A stretch of 5,277 bases of DNA. It comes from Christensenella sp. UBA1252 (GTDB taxonomy: Bacteria > Bacillota > Clostridia > Christensenellales > CAG-1252). Location: NCBI GenBank assembly GCA_002308575.1, contig DBVY01000010.1, forward strand, positions 10,091-15,367, written 5' to 3'. The notes beneath the pieces are model-generated. The model had not been told where the DNA came from. It worked only from the letters and a program-made list of their open reading frames with translations, and searched no databases. Both the position numbers and the translations under genes were made by a program. Of the stretch, positions 1 through 5,257 are shown one piece after another. Position 1 is the first letter of the stretch, and each line of letters begins with the position of its first letter.

Positions 1-1044
1 TTCGTGGGTCAGCCAGTAATCGATCTTGGCGGCGAGATCCTTCGGATCCTTTTCGGCGTAGATGCTTTTTTCGCTGAGTGCGAATTGCGAGGTCGCGGTT
101 TTGTCGCCTTTCGCTATGATCGGAACGAGCCCGACGCGGATCGCTTCCAAGCAGGAAAGCCCTTCGACTTCGATGATCGCGCAATGGATATAAAGGTCGG
201 AAGCAAGCGCGAGTTTTTGCAGATCGGGCAGGGCGAAAAACCCGAATTTTGCGGGATACTTCAAAATGCCTTTCTTATAGAGTTTATCCGCGTATTTGCG
301 GAGCGTACGTTCGGTCGGACCTCTGCCCGCGAGAATGAGCTCGGTTTCGCCCGCGAATTTCGAATAGCGCATCGCTTTCAAAAGGGTGATCATATCCTTT
401 TCGACCGAATAGCGCCCGATCGTTATGATCCTATGTTTCGCATCGCTGAGAACGAGATCGGATTTTTCGGCAAGGGGAATCGTGTCCTCGATCACGAGTC
501 CGTTGGAAATGACGCGCAACTGCGCTTTATAGTGCCATTTTACGAGGCGCGTTTGAACGTTCTCGGTCGGGCATTGGACGATCTCGCAACGATTGAAAAC
601 TTTGTTGCGCCAAAAGCGCATCGTCATTCCGTTCAAATAGGTATTGTTTTGCAAATGCGCCGTCGCGAAAAGGTTTTCGGGGTGCAGGTGATAAGTCGCC
701 GTCATCGGAACGCCCATTTTCTCCGCCATATCCGCAACGACGATTTCGAGATCGAAAGGTTCTTCGAGATGGATCAGATCCGCCCATTCGATCGCGCGGC
801 GGATTACGTCTTTATTGATTTCGGCAAACGCATACCCCTGTCTTCTGATGATGAAATCGACGAGCGGCAATTCGTAGCGATTTAAGGGAAAATCGGGTTG
901 CGCTCCGTTCGGATCCGAATTTTTCAAAGAAAGCACGCGAACGTCCACGCCCGCTTCCTTCAAAAACTTGATCGTTCGGCGCGCGGAAGTGGAAAGCCCG
1001 TTTCCTTTGGAGTATAAAGAGTTGATGACGAATAGAACCTTCAT
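1..1044 (-). CDS. GT4-family glycosyltransferase GT-A, C-terminus cut by the window edge
   Basis: Reading the minus strand from the ATG at 1044 gives 348 codons with no stop before the left edge, so the gene is partial. The protein starts MKVLFVINSL and has a GT-B-fold layout. The N-terminal domain has a glycine turn near residue 16 and the motif HLHPENL at 119-125. The C-terminal nucleotide-sugar domain has VISNG, then GRYSVEK at 210-216, LAGRGP, and the GT4 acidic pair E292-x7-E300. It should move a sugar from a nucleotide-activated donor to an acceptor, probably at the cytoplasmic membrane face. The second glycosyltransferase at 3237 is a paralogue: 32 of 77 residues are identical in an ungapped alignment by eye over the C-terminal domain, and the HxxxEN motif sits at the same residue number. 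By that comparison about 40 residues are missing. A GGGAG ribosome binding site lies 5 bases before the start. Donor and acceptor cannot be read from the sequence; a lipid acceptor is inferred from the acyltransferase in the neighbourhood. Confidence 0.9.
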   Translation of the reverse strand, partial: MKVLFVINSLYSKGNGLSTSARRTIKFLKEAGVDVRVLSLKNSDPNGAQPDFPLNRYELPLVDFIIRRQGYAFAEINKDVIRRAIEWADLIHLEEPFDLEIVVADMAEKMGVPMTATYHLHPENLFATAHLQNNTYLNGMTMRFWRNKVFNRCEIVQCPTENVQTRLVKWHYKAQLRVISNGLVIEDTIPLAEKSDLVLSDAKHRIITIGRYSVEKDMITLLKAMRYSKFAGETELILAGRGPTERTLRKYADKLYKKGILKYPAKFGFFALPDLQKLALASDLYIHCAIIEVEGLSCLEAIRVGLVPIIAKGDKTATSQFALSEKSIYAEKDPKDLAAKIDYWLTHE

Positions 1045-1049
1045 TTGTT

Positions 1050-1056
1050 CTCCCTT
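1050..1056 (-). promoter_or_regulatory. Ribosome binding site of GT-A, shared leader type
   Basis: On the minus strand AAGGGAG ends 5 bases before the ATG at 1044. The bases from here into the start (CAAGGGAGAACAAATG) almost match the leader of the paralogous gene at 3237 (CAAGGGGAGAACAAAATG), which supports both starts. Confidence 0.8.
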
Positions 1057-1089
1057 GTTTACGCGAAATGCGGCGCTGCCAAAAATAGC

Positions 1090-1118
1090 TTGAAAACGCA
1101 TTTCGTTTGTTATATAAT
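1090..1118 (+). promoter_or_regulatory. Sigma-A-type promoter for the six-helix membrane protein
   Basis: TTGAAA (1090-1095) is followed after exactly 17 bases by a perfect TATAAT (1113-1118). Transcription would start near 1125, about 40 bases before the ATG at 1165. Its -10 overlaps that of the divergent minus-strand promoter, so two polymerases could not occupy both at once. Confidence 0.8.
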
Positions 1119-1143
1119 ACCCGAAGACGGCAAAGGCTGTCAA
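1114..1143 (-). promoter_or_regulatory. Sigma-A-type promoter for GT-A, overlapping the opposite promoter
   Basis: On the minus strand a consensus -35 box TTGACA (1138-1143) is followed after 18 bases by TATTAT (1114-1119, five of six matches). Transcription would start near 1107, giving a leader of about 63 bases before the GT-A start. The -10 box shares five base pairs with the -10 box of the plus-strand promoter. Confidence 0.7.
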
Positions 1144-1164
1144 GTTTTAGATTCGGAGGTCGTT

Positions 1165-1704
1165 ATGGCAAAGACTATTTCTTCAAAGACGGTTGCCGTT
1201 ATCAACGCGATCACGCTTTTGATCGCCGGCGTGTTGTTTCTTTTTATGGATCACCTTGGTTTTAAATGGTTGAATATCATTCTCGGTATCAGCGTCATCT
1301 TGCTCGGTTTGATCACGGTGATTTCGGAATTTATCAGGGAAAAGACGCTCGTTTCCAAAAACGTTGCGATCGGCAGCGCGATCGTTGCGCTCGGTATCTA
1401 TATCATAACAAAGCAGATCGCCACGATGATTCTCGGCTTGATCCCGATCATCTTTATCGTCATAGGCGCTTGTATCTTTATGGATTCCTTCCTTTTGAGA
1501 TATTGGAGAAATAACCGCAGTTTGATTCTGTTCCTCGTCGAATTTCTGCTTGGCGCGTTCCTGATCACACTCGGCGTTTTGTTCCTGACGGTCGCGTCCT
1601 TTACCCACTATATGGGCATGGCGTTCGGTATCGTCCTGATCGCCTACGCGATTTACCTTTTGATGGGCGCGCTCGCCGCTCCTCGCGAGAAGAAAAAGAA
1701 ATAA
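1165..1704 (+). CDS. Small six-helix membrane protein, HdeD/DUF308-like
   Basis: This 179-residue protein is almost entirely hydrophobic. About six membrane segments can be drawn: residues 9-28, 34-55, 65-82, 86-106, 118-144 and 149-171. A basic loop (RYWRNNR, 112-118) separates the fourth and fifth, and the protein ends in a lysine-rich tail (REKKKK). Short helices in pairs with glycine-rich turns (ILGISVILLG, IGSAIVALG) resemble the HdeD/DUF308 membrane family, but no residue diagnostic of a function is visible, so the family call is tentative. The ATG at 1165 is chosen because GGAGG lies five bases upstream (1155-1159) and a matching promoter sits at 1090-1118. The reading frame continues upstream to a TTG at 1045, but that would translate through the promoter. 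It is probably a single-gene transcript, with a strong terminator 19 bases after the stop. Its role is unknown; it may be an envelope or stress-related membrane protein. Confidence 0.82.
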   Translation: MAKTISSKTVAVINAITLLIAGVLFLFMDHLGFKWLNIILGISVILLGLITVISEFIREKTLVSKNVAIGSAIVALGIYIITKQIATMILGLIPIIFIVIGACIFMDSFLLRYWRNNRSLILFLVEFLLGAFLITLGVLFLTVASFTHYMGMAFGIVLIAYAIYLLMGALAAPREKKKK

Positions 1705-1717
1705 TCGATTTCAAATT

Positions 1718-1754
1718 AAAAAAACTCCCGATCGCCTGATCGGGAGTTTTTTTT
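1718..1754. terminator. Bidirectional intrinsic terminator
   Basis: A perfect 10-bp stem (ACTCCCGATC at 1724-1733 with GATCGGGAGT at 1738-1747) closes a GCCT loop. It is followed by eight T on the plus strand (1747-1754) and preceded by seven A (1718-1724), which form a T run on the minus strand. It can end transcription of the membrane-protein gene and of the convergent exonuclease gene, whose stop codon (1753-1755) overlaps the T run. Confidence 0.93.
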
Positions 1755-2430
1755 AGCTTTTCGGTCGTGCGTCGGGACGGGGTTTCTTCGCGTTCTTTCT
1801 TTTCGCATGCGGAACGGGAGAGATCGTTTCGCTTTTTCGCGGCGCGATCCCGTATTTCGAGAGGAAGACTTCGAGCGCCTCTTCGGGCGCGCTTTGAAGA
1901 GCGGGTTCGTCCTCGCGGCGCAACAGTTCTTTTATGCAAAGCATCGTGTTGAAGGCGTCCGATTCCGCGTCGTGCGCGTGTTCGTCGCCCGCCAAAGAAA
2001 AGTCCGAAAGGATCGCGGTCAAAGCGCGTTGCTCTTTACTGTGCGTGTATTTTCTGTAAAACTCGGAGAGATCGAAAAAGGAGAAAGCGAGCGGGGCGAG
2101 ACCAAAGCGCTTGCATTCCTGATTGAGTGCTTGCACGTCGCCGACCGTGGAATGTCCGAATGCGAACGCGGACGATTCAAAGAGCTCTCGGATCTTCGGA
2201 TAATAGGCGGTGAAAGAAGGCTCGCTCGTAAAATCGGAGATCTTTCTCTTGATGATCTTTTTCAGCGCGTAAAAGTCCCATTCGTTTCGCTTGATCAAAG
2301 GATTGATCAGCAAACAACCGCGCTCGATCAAAGAAAAATCCGAATTCGTCAATGCGTAACCGAATTCGCAGATCTTATGATAACCGCCTTGGCAGGAGGC
2401 AAATTCCAAATCGAAAAACAAATAGTTCAT
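1753..2430 (-). CDS. DEDDh-type 3'-5' exonuclease with a basic C-terminal tail
   Basis: The 225-residue protein carries the exonuclease motifs of the DEDDh (DnaQ/RNase T-like) superfamily. Motif I is FFDLEF with D7 and E9, motif II is GHSTVGD with D98, and motif III is HDAESDA with H153 and D158 (H-x4-D). All five expected catalytic residues are present, so it should be an active two-metal exonuclease on DNA or RNA; which one cannot be told. The last 30 or so residues are rich in K, R and P, unlike the folded domain, and may bind nucleic acid. The ATG at 2430 is preferred over a TTG one codon earlier because it overlaps the stop of the upstream regulator as TGATG. The nearest Shine-Dalgarno-like run (AAGGA) is 24 bases away, so translation is probably coupled to the regulator. 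I recall similar stand-alone exonucleases in Clostridia, unverified. Confidence 0.87.
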   Translation of the reverse strand: MNYLFFDLEFASCQGGYHKICEFGYALTNSDFSLIERGCLLINPLIKRNEWDFYALKKIIKRKISDFTSEPSFTAYYPKIRELFESSAFAFGHSTVGDVQALNQECKRFGLAPLAFSFFDLSEFYRKYTHSKEQRALTAILSDFSLAGDEHAHDAESDAFNTMLCIKELLRREDEPALQSAPEEALEVFLSKYGIAPRKSETISPVPHAKRKNAKKPRPDARPKS

Positions 2431-3032
2431 CAAACCGTTTTTTGTTTATGCCATTCCTTTTTTAAAAGGGAAACGAGGCAAACGATCGCCTGCAAAGGGA
2501 TTCCGATCAAAAAGATCAGCCAAACGTTGTAGGTAATAAACGTGCAATAAACCGCCGTGATCAAGCCCCAAATCGAAATGGACGAACAGATCGTGGAAAG
2601 GAAAGGGATCTTGATCCAACGCGTGTTGAAGAGTTGCAAAATGGTTGCGGAAACGGGGATCGACCAAAGAAAGACCTGCCAAACGGTCTTATGCAAGAAG
2701 ATCCGAATGTAGACGAATAAAACGACGGCGATCGCCCAAACGACGCAGACGGAGATAGCGGCGATGATGGCTTTCGTCAAGTTTACGGGATCTTTTTTCT
2801 GCGAAGGGTTTTCCTCGGCGGCGTCCTTCTCCAAGATGCGGGAAAGGGGAACGCCGTACACTTCGGCAATCTTCGCGAGCGTTTCCACGTCGGGCAAGAC
2901 CTCTCCGTTTTCCCAGCGAGAAACGGCTTTATCCGAATAATTGATTTGCTTTGCGAGATCTTGTTGCGTCATTTTGTTTTTGCGGCGAAGGTCGAGCAAG
3001 TTCTCGGTTATGATTTCACGTAAATTGTCCAT
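2430..3032 (-). CDS. HTH (Xre/Cro-type) regulator with C-terminal membrane domain
   Basis: Residues 8-62 of this 200-residue protein form a Cro/cI-type helix-turn-helix (TQQDLAKQINYSDKAVSRWE): TQQDLAKQ starts the first helix of the motif and SDKAVSRWENG is the recognition helix. A charged linker (69-84) follows, then four likely membrane helices near 87-110, 116-134, 142-163 and 167-190, and a basic end. It should be a DNA-binding repressor or activator held at the inner face of the membrane, possibly responding to a membrane signal. The start is the ATG at 3032. A TTG at 3068 in frame would lie in the -35 box of its own promoter and is rejected. The promoter places the transcript start about one base before the ATG, so the mRNA is probably almost leaderless. 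The gene is followed directly by the exonuclease (TGATG overlap), forming a two-gene unit. Autoregulation is plausible but only inferred. Targets are unknown. Confidence 0.88.
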   Translation of the reverse strand: MDNLREIITENLLDLRRKNKMTQQDLAKQINYSDKAVSRWENGEVLPDVETLAKIAEVYGVPLSRILEKDAAEENPSQKKDPVNLTKAIIAAISVCVVWAIAVVLFVYIRIFLHKTVWQVFLWSIPVSATILQLFNTRWIKIPFLSTICSSISIWGLITAVYCTFITYNVWLIFLIGIPLQAIVCLVSLLKKEWHKQKTV

Positions 3033-3039
3033 ACCTTGT

Positions 3040-3068
3040 ATTGTAGCACGAAAAACCCTTAATTTCAA
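3040..3068 (-). promoter_or_regulatory. Promoter of the regulator-exonuclease operon
   Basis: On the minus strand TTGAAA (3063-3068), a 17-base spacer and TACAAT (3040-3045) with an upstream TG one base away (extended -10) form a good sigma-A-type promoter. The predicted transcript start is at about 3033, next to the ATG at 3032, leaving no room for a ribosome binding site. Confidence 0.78.
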
Positions 3069-3095
3069 ACCCTTTCCGTATAATTCCCGCTTTGG

Positions 3096-3105
3096 TGGAA
3101 TTCCA
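3096..3105. repeat. 10-bp palindrome in the divergent intergenic region, possible operator
   Basis: TGGAATTCCA is a perfect palindrome. A further half-match AATTCC lies at 3082-3087, making an inverted repeat with GGAATT at 3097-3102. It lies upstream of the promoters on both sides, where a regulator could bind. A palindrome this short can arise by chance. Confidence 0.3.
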
Positions 3106-3162
3106 TTTTCGCGATTCTACCGGGCGGATCGAGATCGAGAGAAAGGAACCTTTTCTTTTCAT

Positions 3163-3190
3163 TTGCATTCGCGAAAAACCGTGATAGAGT
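3163..3190 (+). promoter_or_regulatory. Candidate promoter of the GT-B/acyltransferase operon
   Basis: TTGCAT (3163-3168), a 16-base spacer and TAGAGT (3185-3190) with TG one base upstream could form an extended -10 promoter, with a start near 3197 and a 40-base leader. A better-looking TATAAA at 3190-3195 has no -35 at a normal distance. The region must contain a promoter, but this exact assignment is weak. Confidence 0.4.
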
Positions 3191-3223
3191 ATAAACGCCG
3201 CCGAACGGGGGCTAAAATCAACA

Positions 3224-3230
3224 AGGGGAG
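3224..3230 (+). promoter_or_regulatory. Ribosome binding site of GT-B, shared leader type
   Basis: AGGGGAG ends 6 bases before the ATG at 3237. Apart from one extra G and one extra A, the leader equals that of GT-A. Confidence 0.85.
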
Positions 3231-3236
3231 AACAAA

Positions 3237-4388
3237 ATGAAAATCGCATATATTTGCGACGTGCTGGGAAAGGCAAACAACGGAACCGTGATCGCAACGG
3301 AAAACTTTGTCAAACATTTGAGGGCAAACGGACACGAAGTCTTTATCGTTTCGTCCGATCAAACCAGAAAAGAGGAAAAAGACCATTATTGCGTTCCGAA
3401 TATAAATTTCGGAAAGTTTTTAAACGGCGTGCTCGCCAAAAACGGGGTGACGCTCGCAAAGCCGGATAAAGGCTTGCTTCGCCGCGTCATCGGAAAATCC
3501 GATCTCGTCTATATCGAGATTCCGTTCGCGCTCGGGAAAGCGGCGGTCAAGATCGCGAGGGAACTCAAAAAGCCGATCGCGGCGAGTTTCCATTGTCAAG
3601 CCGAGAACCTAACGGCGCATCTGTTTTTGATGGACAGCCGATTGGCAAATCATTTTACCTATCGCGTGTTTAATCATACCGTGTATCGCCATTGCGCCGC
3701 GATCCATTACCCGACGGCGTTTATTCGCGACGTGTTCCGTCGGCACACGAAAAACAACGTTCCGGCTTACGTGATTTCAAACGGCGTCAATCCCGCGTTC
3801 TTCGAACCGCTCAAAGAAGAAGATCGGATCAAAAACGACAAATTCACGATCGTTTGCACGGGCAGATACAGCGACGAAAAAGCGCAACAGGTGCTTTTGC
3901 GCGCGGTCGGGCGTTCGCGAAACCGCGAAAACGTGCGCGTGATCCTCGCGGGCGACGGTCCGAACAAAAACAGGTACGAAAGGATCGCGAGGAAGCGCGG
4001 CGTCGATTGTGTTTTCGGATTTCACGAGCAGGACGAGCTGATCCGCATTTTGAAATCCGCCGATTTGTACGTCCACACGGCGTCCGTCGAGATCGAGGCG
4101 ATCGCCTGCACCGAAGCCATTGCGTCGGGGCTCGTCGCTTTGATTTGCGACTCGAAAAAGAGCGCTACGAAAGCATTCGCCGCGGACGATTGGGTCAAGT
4201 TTAAGAAAAACGACTCGAAAACGCTGGCGCAAAAGATCGACTATCTTTACGAAAACAGAGATGAACTTGCGCGCTATCAAAAGCTGTACGAAGCGGCGCA
4301 ATGCGTTTCGCCCCTCGACGTCTGTATGGAAAAAATGGAAGATATGGTCAAGCGCGTCGCAGAGGGAAAAGCGGGGGAGAACGCGTAA
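3237..4388 (+). CDS. GT4-family glycosyltransferase GT-B
   Basis: The protein is complete at 383 residues, a usual length for GT4 enzymes. It has the two-domain GT-B layout: an N-terminal acceptor domain starting MKIAYICDVL with a glycine turn at 16, SFHCQAENL (117-125), and VISNGVN (179-185) at the domain junction. The donor domain then carries TGRYSDEK (208-215), LAGDGP (237-242), FGF (260-262) and the catalytic acidic pair E285-x7-E293. It should transfer a sugar from a nucleotide donor, likely to a membrane lipid, because the next gene is a PlsC-like acyltransferase whose start overlaps this stop (TAATG). It is a paralogue of the glycosyltransferase at 1-1044. The sugar and acceptor are not visible; diacylglycerol glycosylation is a reasonable guess by analogy with GT4 glycolipid synthases, but not shown. 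No signal peptide or membrane helix is evident, so a peripheral cytoplasmic location is expected. Confidence 0.93.
   Translation: MKIAYICDVLGKANNGTVIATENFVKHLRANGHEVFIVSSDQTRKEEKDHYCVPNINFGKFLNGVLAKNGVTLAKPDKGLLRRVIGKSDLVYIEIPFALGKAAVKIARELKKPIAASFHCQAENLTAHLFLMDSRLANHFTYRVFNHTVYRHCAAIHYPTAFIRDVFRRHTKNNVPAYVISNGVNPAFFEPLKEEDRIKNDKFTIVCTGRYSDEKAQQVLLRAVGRSRNRENVRVILAGDGPNKNRYERIARKRGVDCVFGFHEQDELIRILKSADLYVHTASVEIEAIACTEAIASGLVALICDSKKSATKAFAADDWVKFKKNDSKTLAQKIDYLYENRDELARYQKLYEAAQCVSPLDVCMEKMEDMVKRVAEGKAGENA
4373..4379 (+). promoter_or_regulatory. Ribosome binding site of the acyltransferase inside GT-B
   Basis: GGGGGAG lies in the last codons of GT-B, eight bases before the ATG at 4388, and is followed by AAC as in the leaders of both glycosyltransferases. 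It decides the start against upstream in-frame codons. Confidence 0.8.
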
Positions 4389-5179
4389 TGGAAAGAGTCC
4401 TTTATTATTCTTCCGAAACCTCGGACGACTTTGCGGCGAACGGGATCGAGCATAAAGATCTGCCGCCTTCTTATCGTTTCGCGTTCAAAAACCCGATCGC
4501 GCGGGCGGCGGCTTTCTTTTTATACTATCTTTTCGGGATCCCGTTCGGGTTTCTGTTTCAAAAGATCGTGTTTCACGAAAAGATCGTCGGTCGCAAAAAA
4601 CTCAAACCCTACCGCAAGACGGGTTATTTTCTCTATGGAAACCACACGCGTACCGCGGGCGACGCCTATTGCCCGGGCGCGGTTGCCTTTCCGAAAAAAG
4701 CGTATATCATCGCGAACGCCGATTGCATGAATATTCCGGGCATGCGTTTTATGGTCAAAGCGTTCGGCGCGATCCCGATCCCGCTTTCGGTCGGAAAGAT
4801 GAAAGAATTCGTCCGAGCGGTCGAAACTTTCGAGCAGGAAGGACGGGTCATCACGATCTATCCCGAAGCGCATATTTGGCCGTACTATACGAAGATCCGC
4901 CCCTTTTCCTCCGTTTCGTTCCGCTATCCCGCGGAGAGCGGCAAGCCCGTCTTTACGTTTACGACCGTTTATAAAAAACGCAAATTCGGCAAGCGCCCGA
5001 AAACCGTTGTCTACGTGGACGGTCCTTTCTTCCCGAAGGAATCCTCTACGGTATCCGAAAAGAAACAAGAACTCCGCGACCTTTGCTTCGAAGCCATGAC
5101 CGCCCGCGCCGCCTTGTCCGATTGCGAGTACGTCCGCTACGAAAAGAAACCCGACGCACCCGAAAACCCCGAGGTTTGA
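4388..5179 (+). CDS. PlsC-like lysophospholipid/glycolipid acyltransferase
   Basis: This 263-residue protein has an N-terminal hydrophobic segment (about 38-60) that should anchor or embed it in the membrane. The LPLAT-type motifs follow: block I is GNHTRTAGD (H86 to D92), block II is AFGAIPIP (125-132), block III is YPEAHIWPYYTKIRPF (158-173), and block IV is near GKPVFTFTT (185-193). It should move an acyl chain from acyl-ACP, acyl phosphate or acyl-CoA to a lysolipid or other hydroxyl acceptor. Two features differ from textbook PlsC: five rather than four residues separate H86 and D92, and EAH replaces the usual EGT. The ATG at 4388 is chosen because it overlaps the upstream stop (TAATG) and has GGGGGAG eight bases upstream (4373-4379). 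The frame continues further 5' inside GT-B but without support. Co-translation with GT-B suggests a shared lipid pathway. The physiological substrate is unknown. Confidence 0.88.
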   Translation: MERVLYYSSETSDDFAANGIEHKDLPPSYRFAFKNPIARAAAFFLYYLFGIPFGFLFQKIVFHEKIVGRKKLKPYRKTGYFLYGNHTRTAGDAYCPGAVAFPKKAYIIANADCMNIPGMRFMVKAFGAIPIPLSVGKMKEFVRAVETFEQEGRVITIYPEAHIWPYYTKIRPFSSVSFRYPAESGKPVFTFTTVYKKRKFGKRPKTVVYVDGPFFPKESSTVSEKKQELRDLCFEAMTARAALSDCEYVRYEKKPDAPENPEV

Positions 5180-5217
5180 TCCGAAAACTACCGTTTTATA
5201 AAAATTTACGCAAACGC

Positions 5218-5246
5218 TTGCACTCTCCGAGCGAAGTTGCTATAAT
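5218..5246 (+). promoter_or_regulatory. Strong extended -10 promoter of the tRNA
   Basis: TTGCAC (5218-5223), a 17-base spacer and a perfect TATAAT (5241-5246) with TG one base upstream. The transcript should start near 5252-5253, only about five bases before the mature tRNA 5' end. Confidence 0.82.
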
Positions 5247-5257
5247 GAAATAGCCTT

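Noticed and set aside
4..885. Long plus-strand open frame
   Set aside because: It is codon-aligned antisense to GT-A, which has clear GT4 motifs, a ribosome binding site and a promoter. The open antisense frame follows from codon bias that avoids TTA, CTA and TCA in the real gene.
1045..1164. TTG-start N-terminal extension of the membrane protein
   Set aside because: It would translate through the promoter at 1090-1118, adds a non-conserved-looking peptide, and the ATG at 1165 has GGAGG at ideal spacing.
2431..2433. TTG start one codon upstream for the exonuclease
   Set aside because: The next codon is ATG and overlaps the regulator stop as TGATG, a standard coupling arrangement.
3033..3068. 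TTG-start extension of the HTH regulator by 12 residues
   Set aside because: The TTG is part of the -35 box, so it could not be transcribed from that promoter, and HTH proteins of this type normally begin close to the first helix.
3079..3084. Perfect TATAAT on the plus strand as the GT-B promoter
   Set aside because: No acceptable -35 lies 16-18 bases upstream and no TG precedes it. It would also leave a leader of about 145 bases. It remains possible but is not supported.
3692..4204. Second plus-frame open frame inside GT-B
   Set aside because: It is arginine-rich with no domain, and is an out-of-frame shadow of GT-B.
5184..5197. AAAAC/GTTTT hairpin after the acyltransferase as a terminator
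   Set aside because: The stem has only five base pairs, mostly A-T, and no T run follows. Transcription may read on toward the tRNA.
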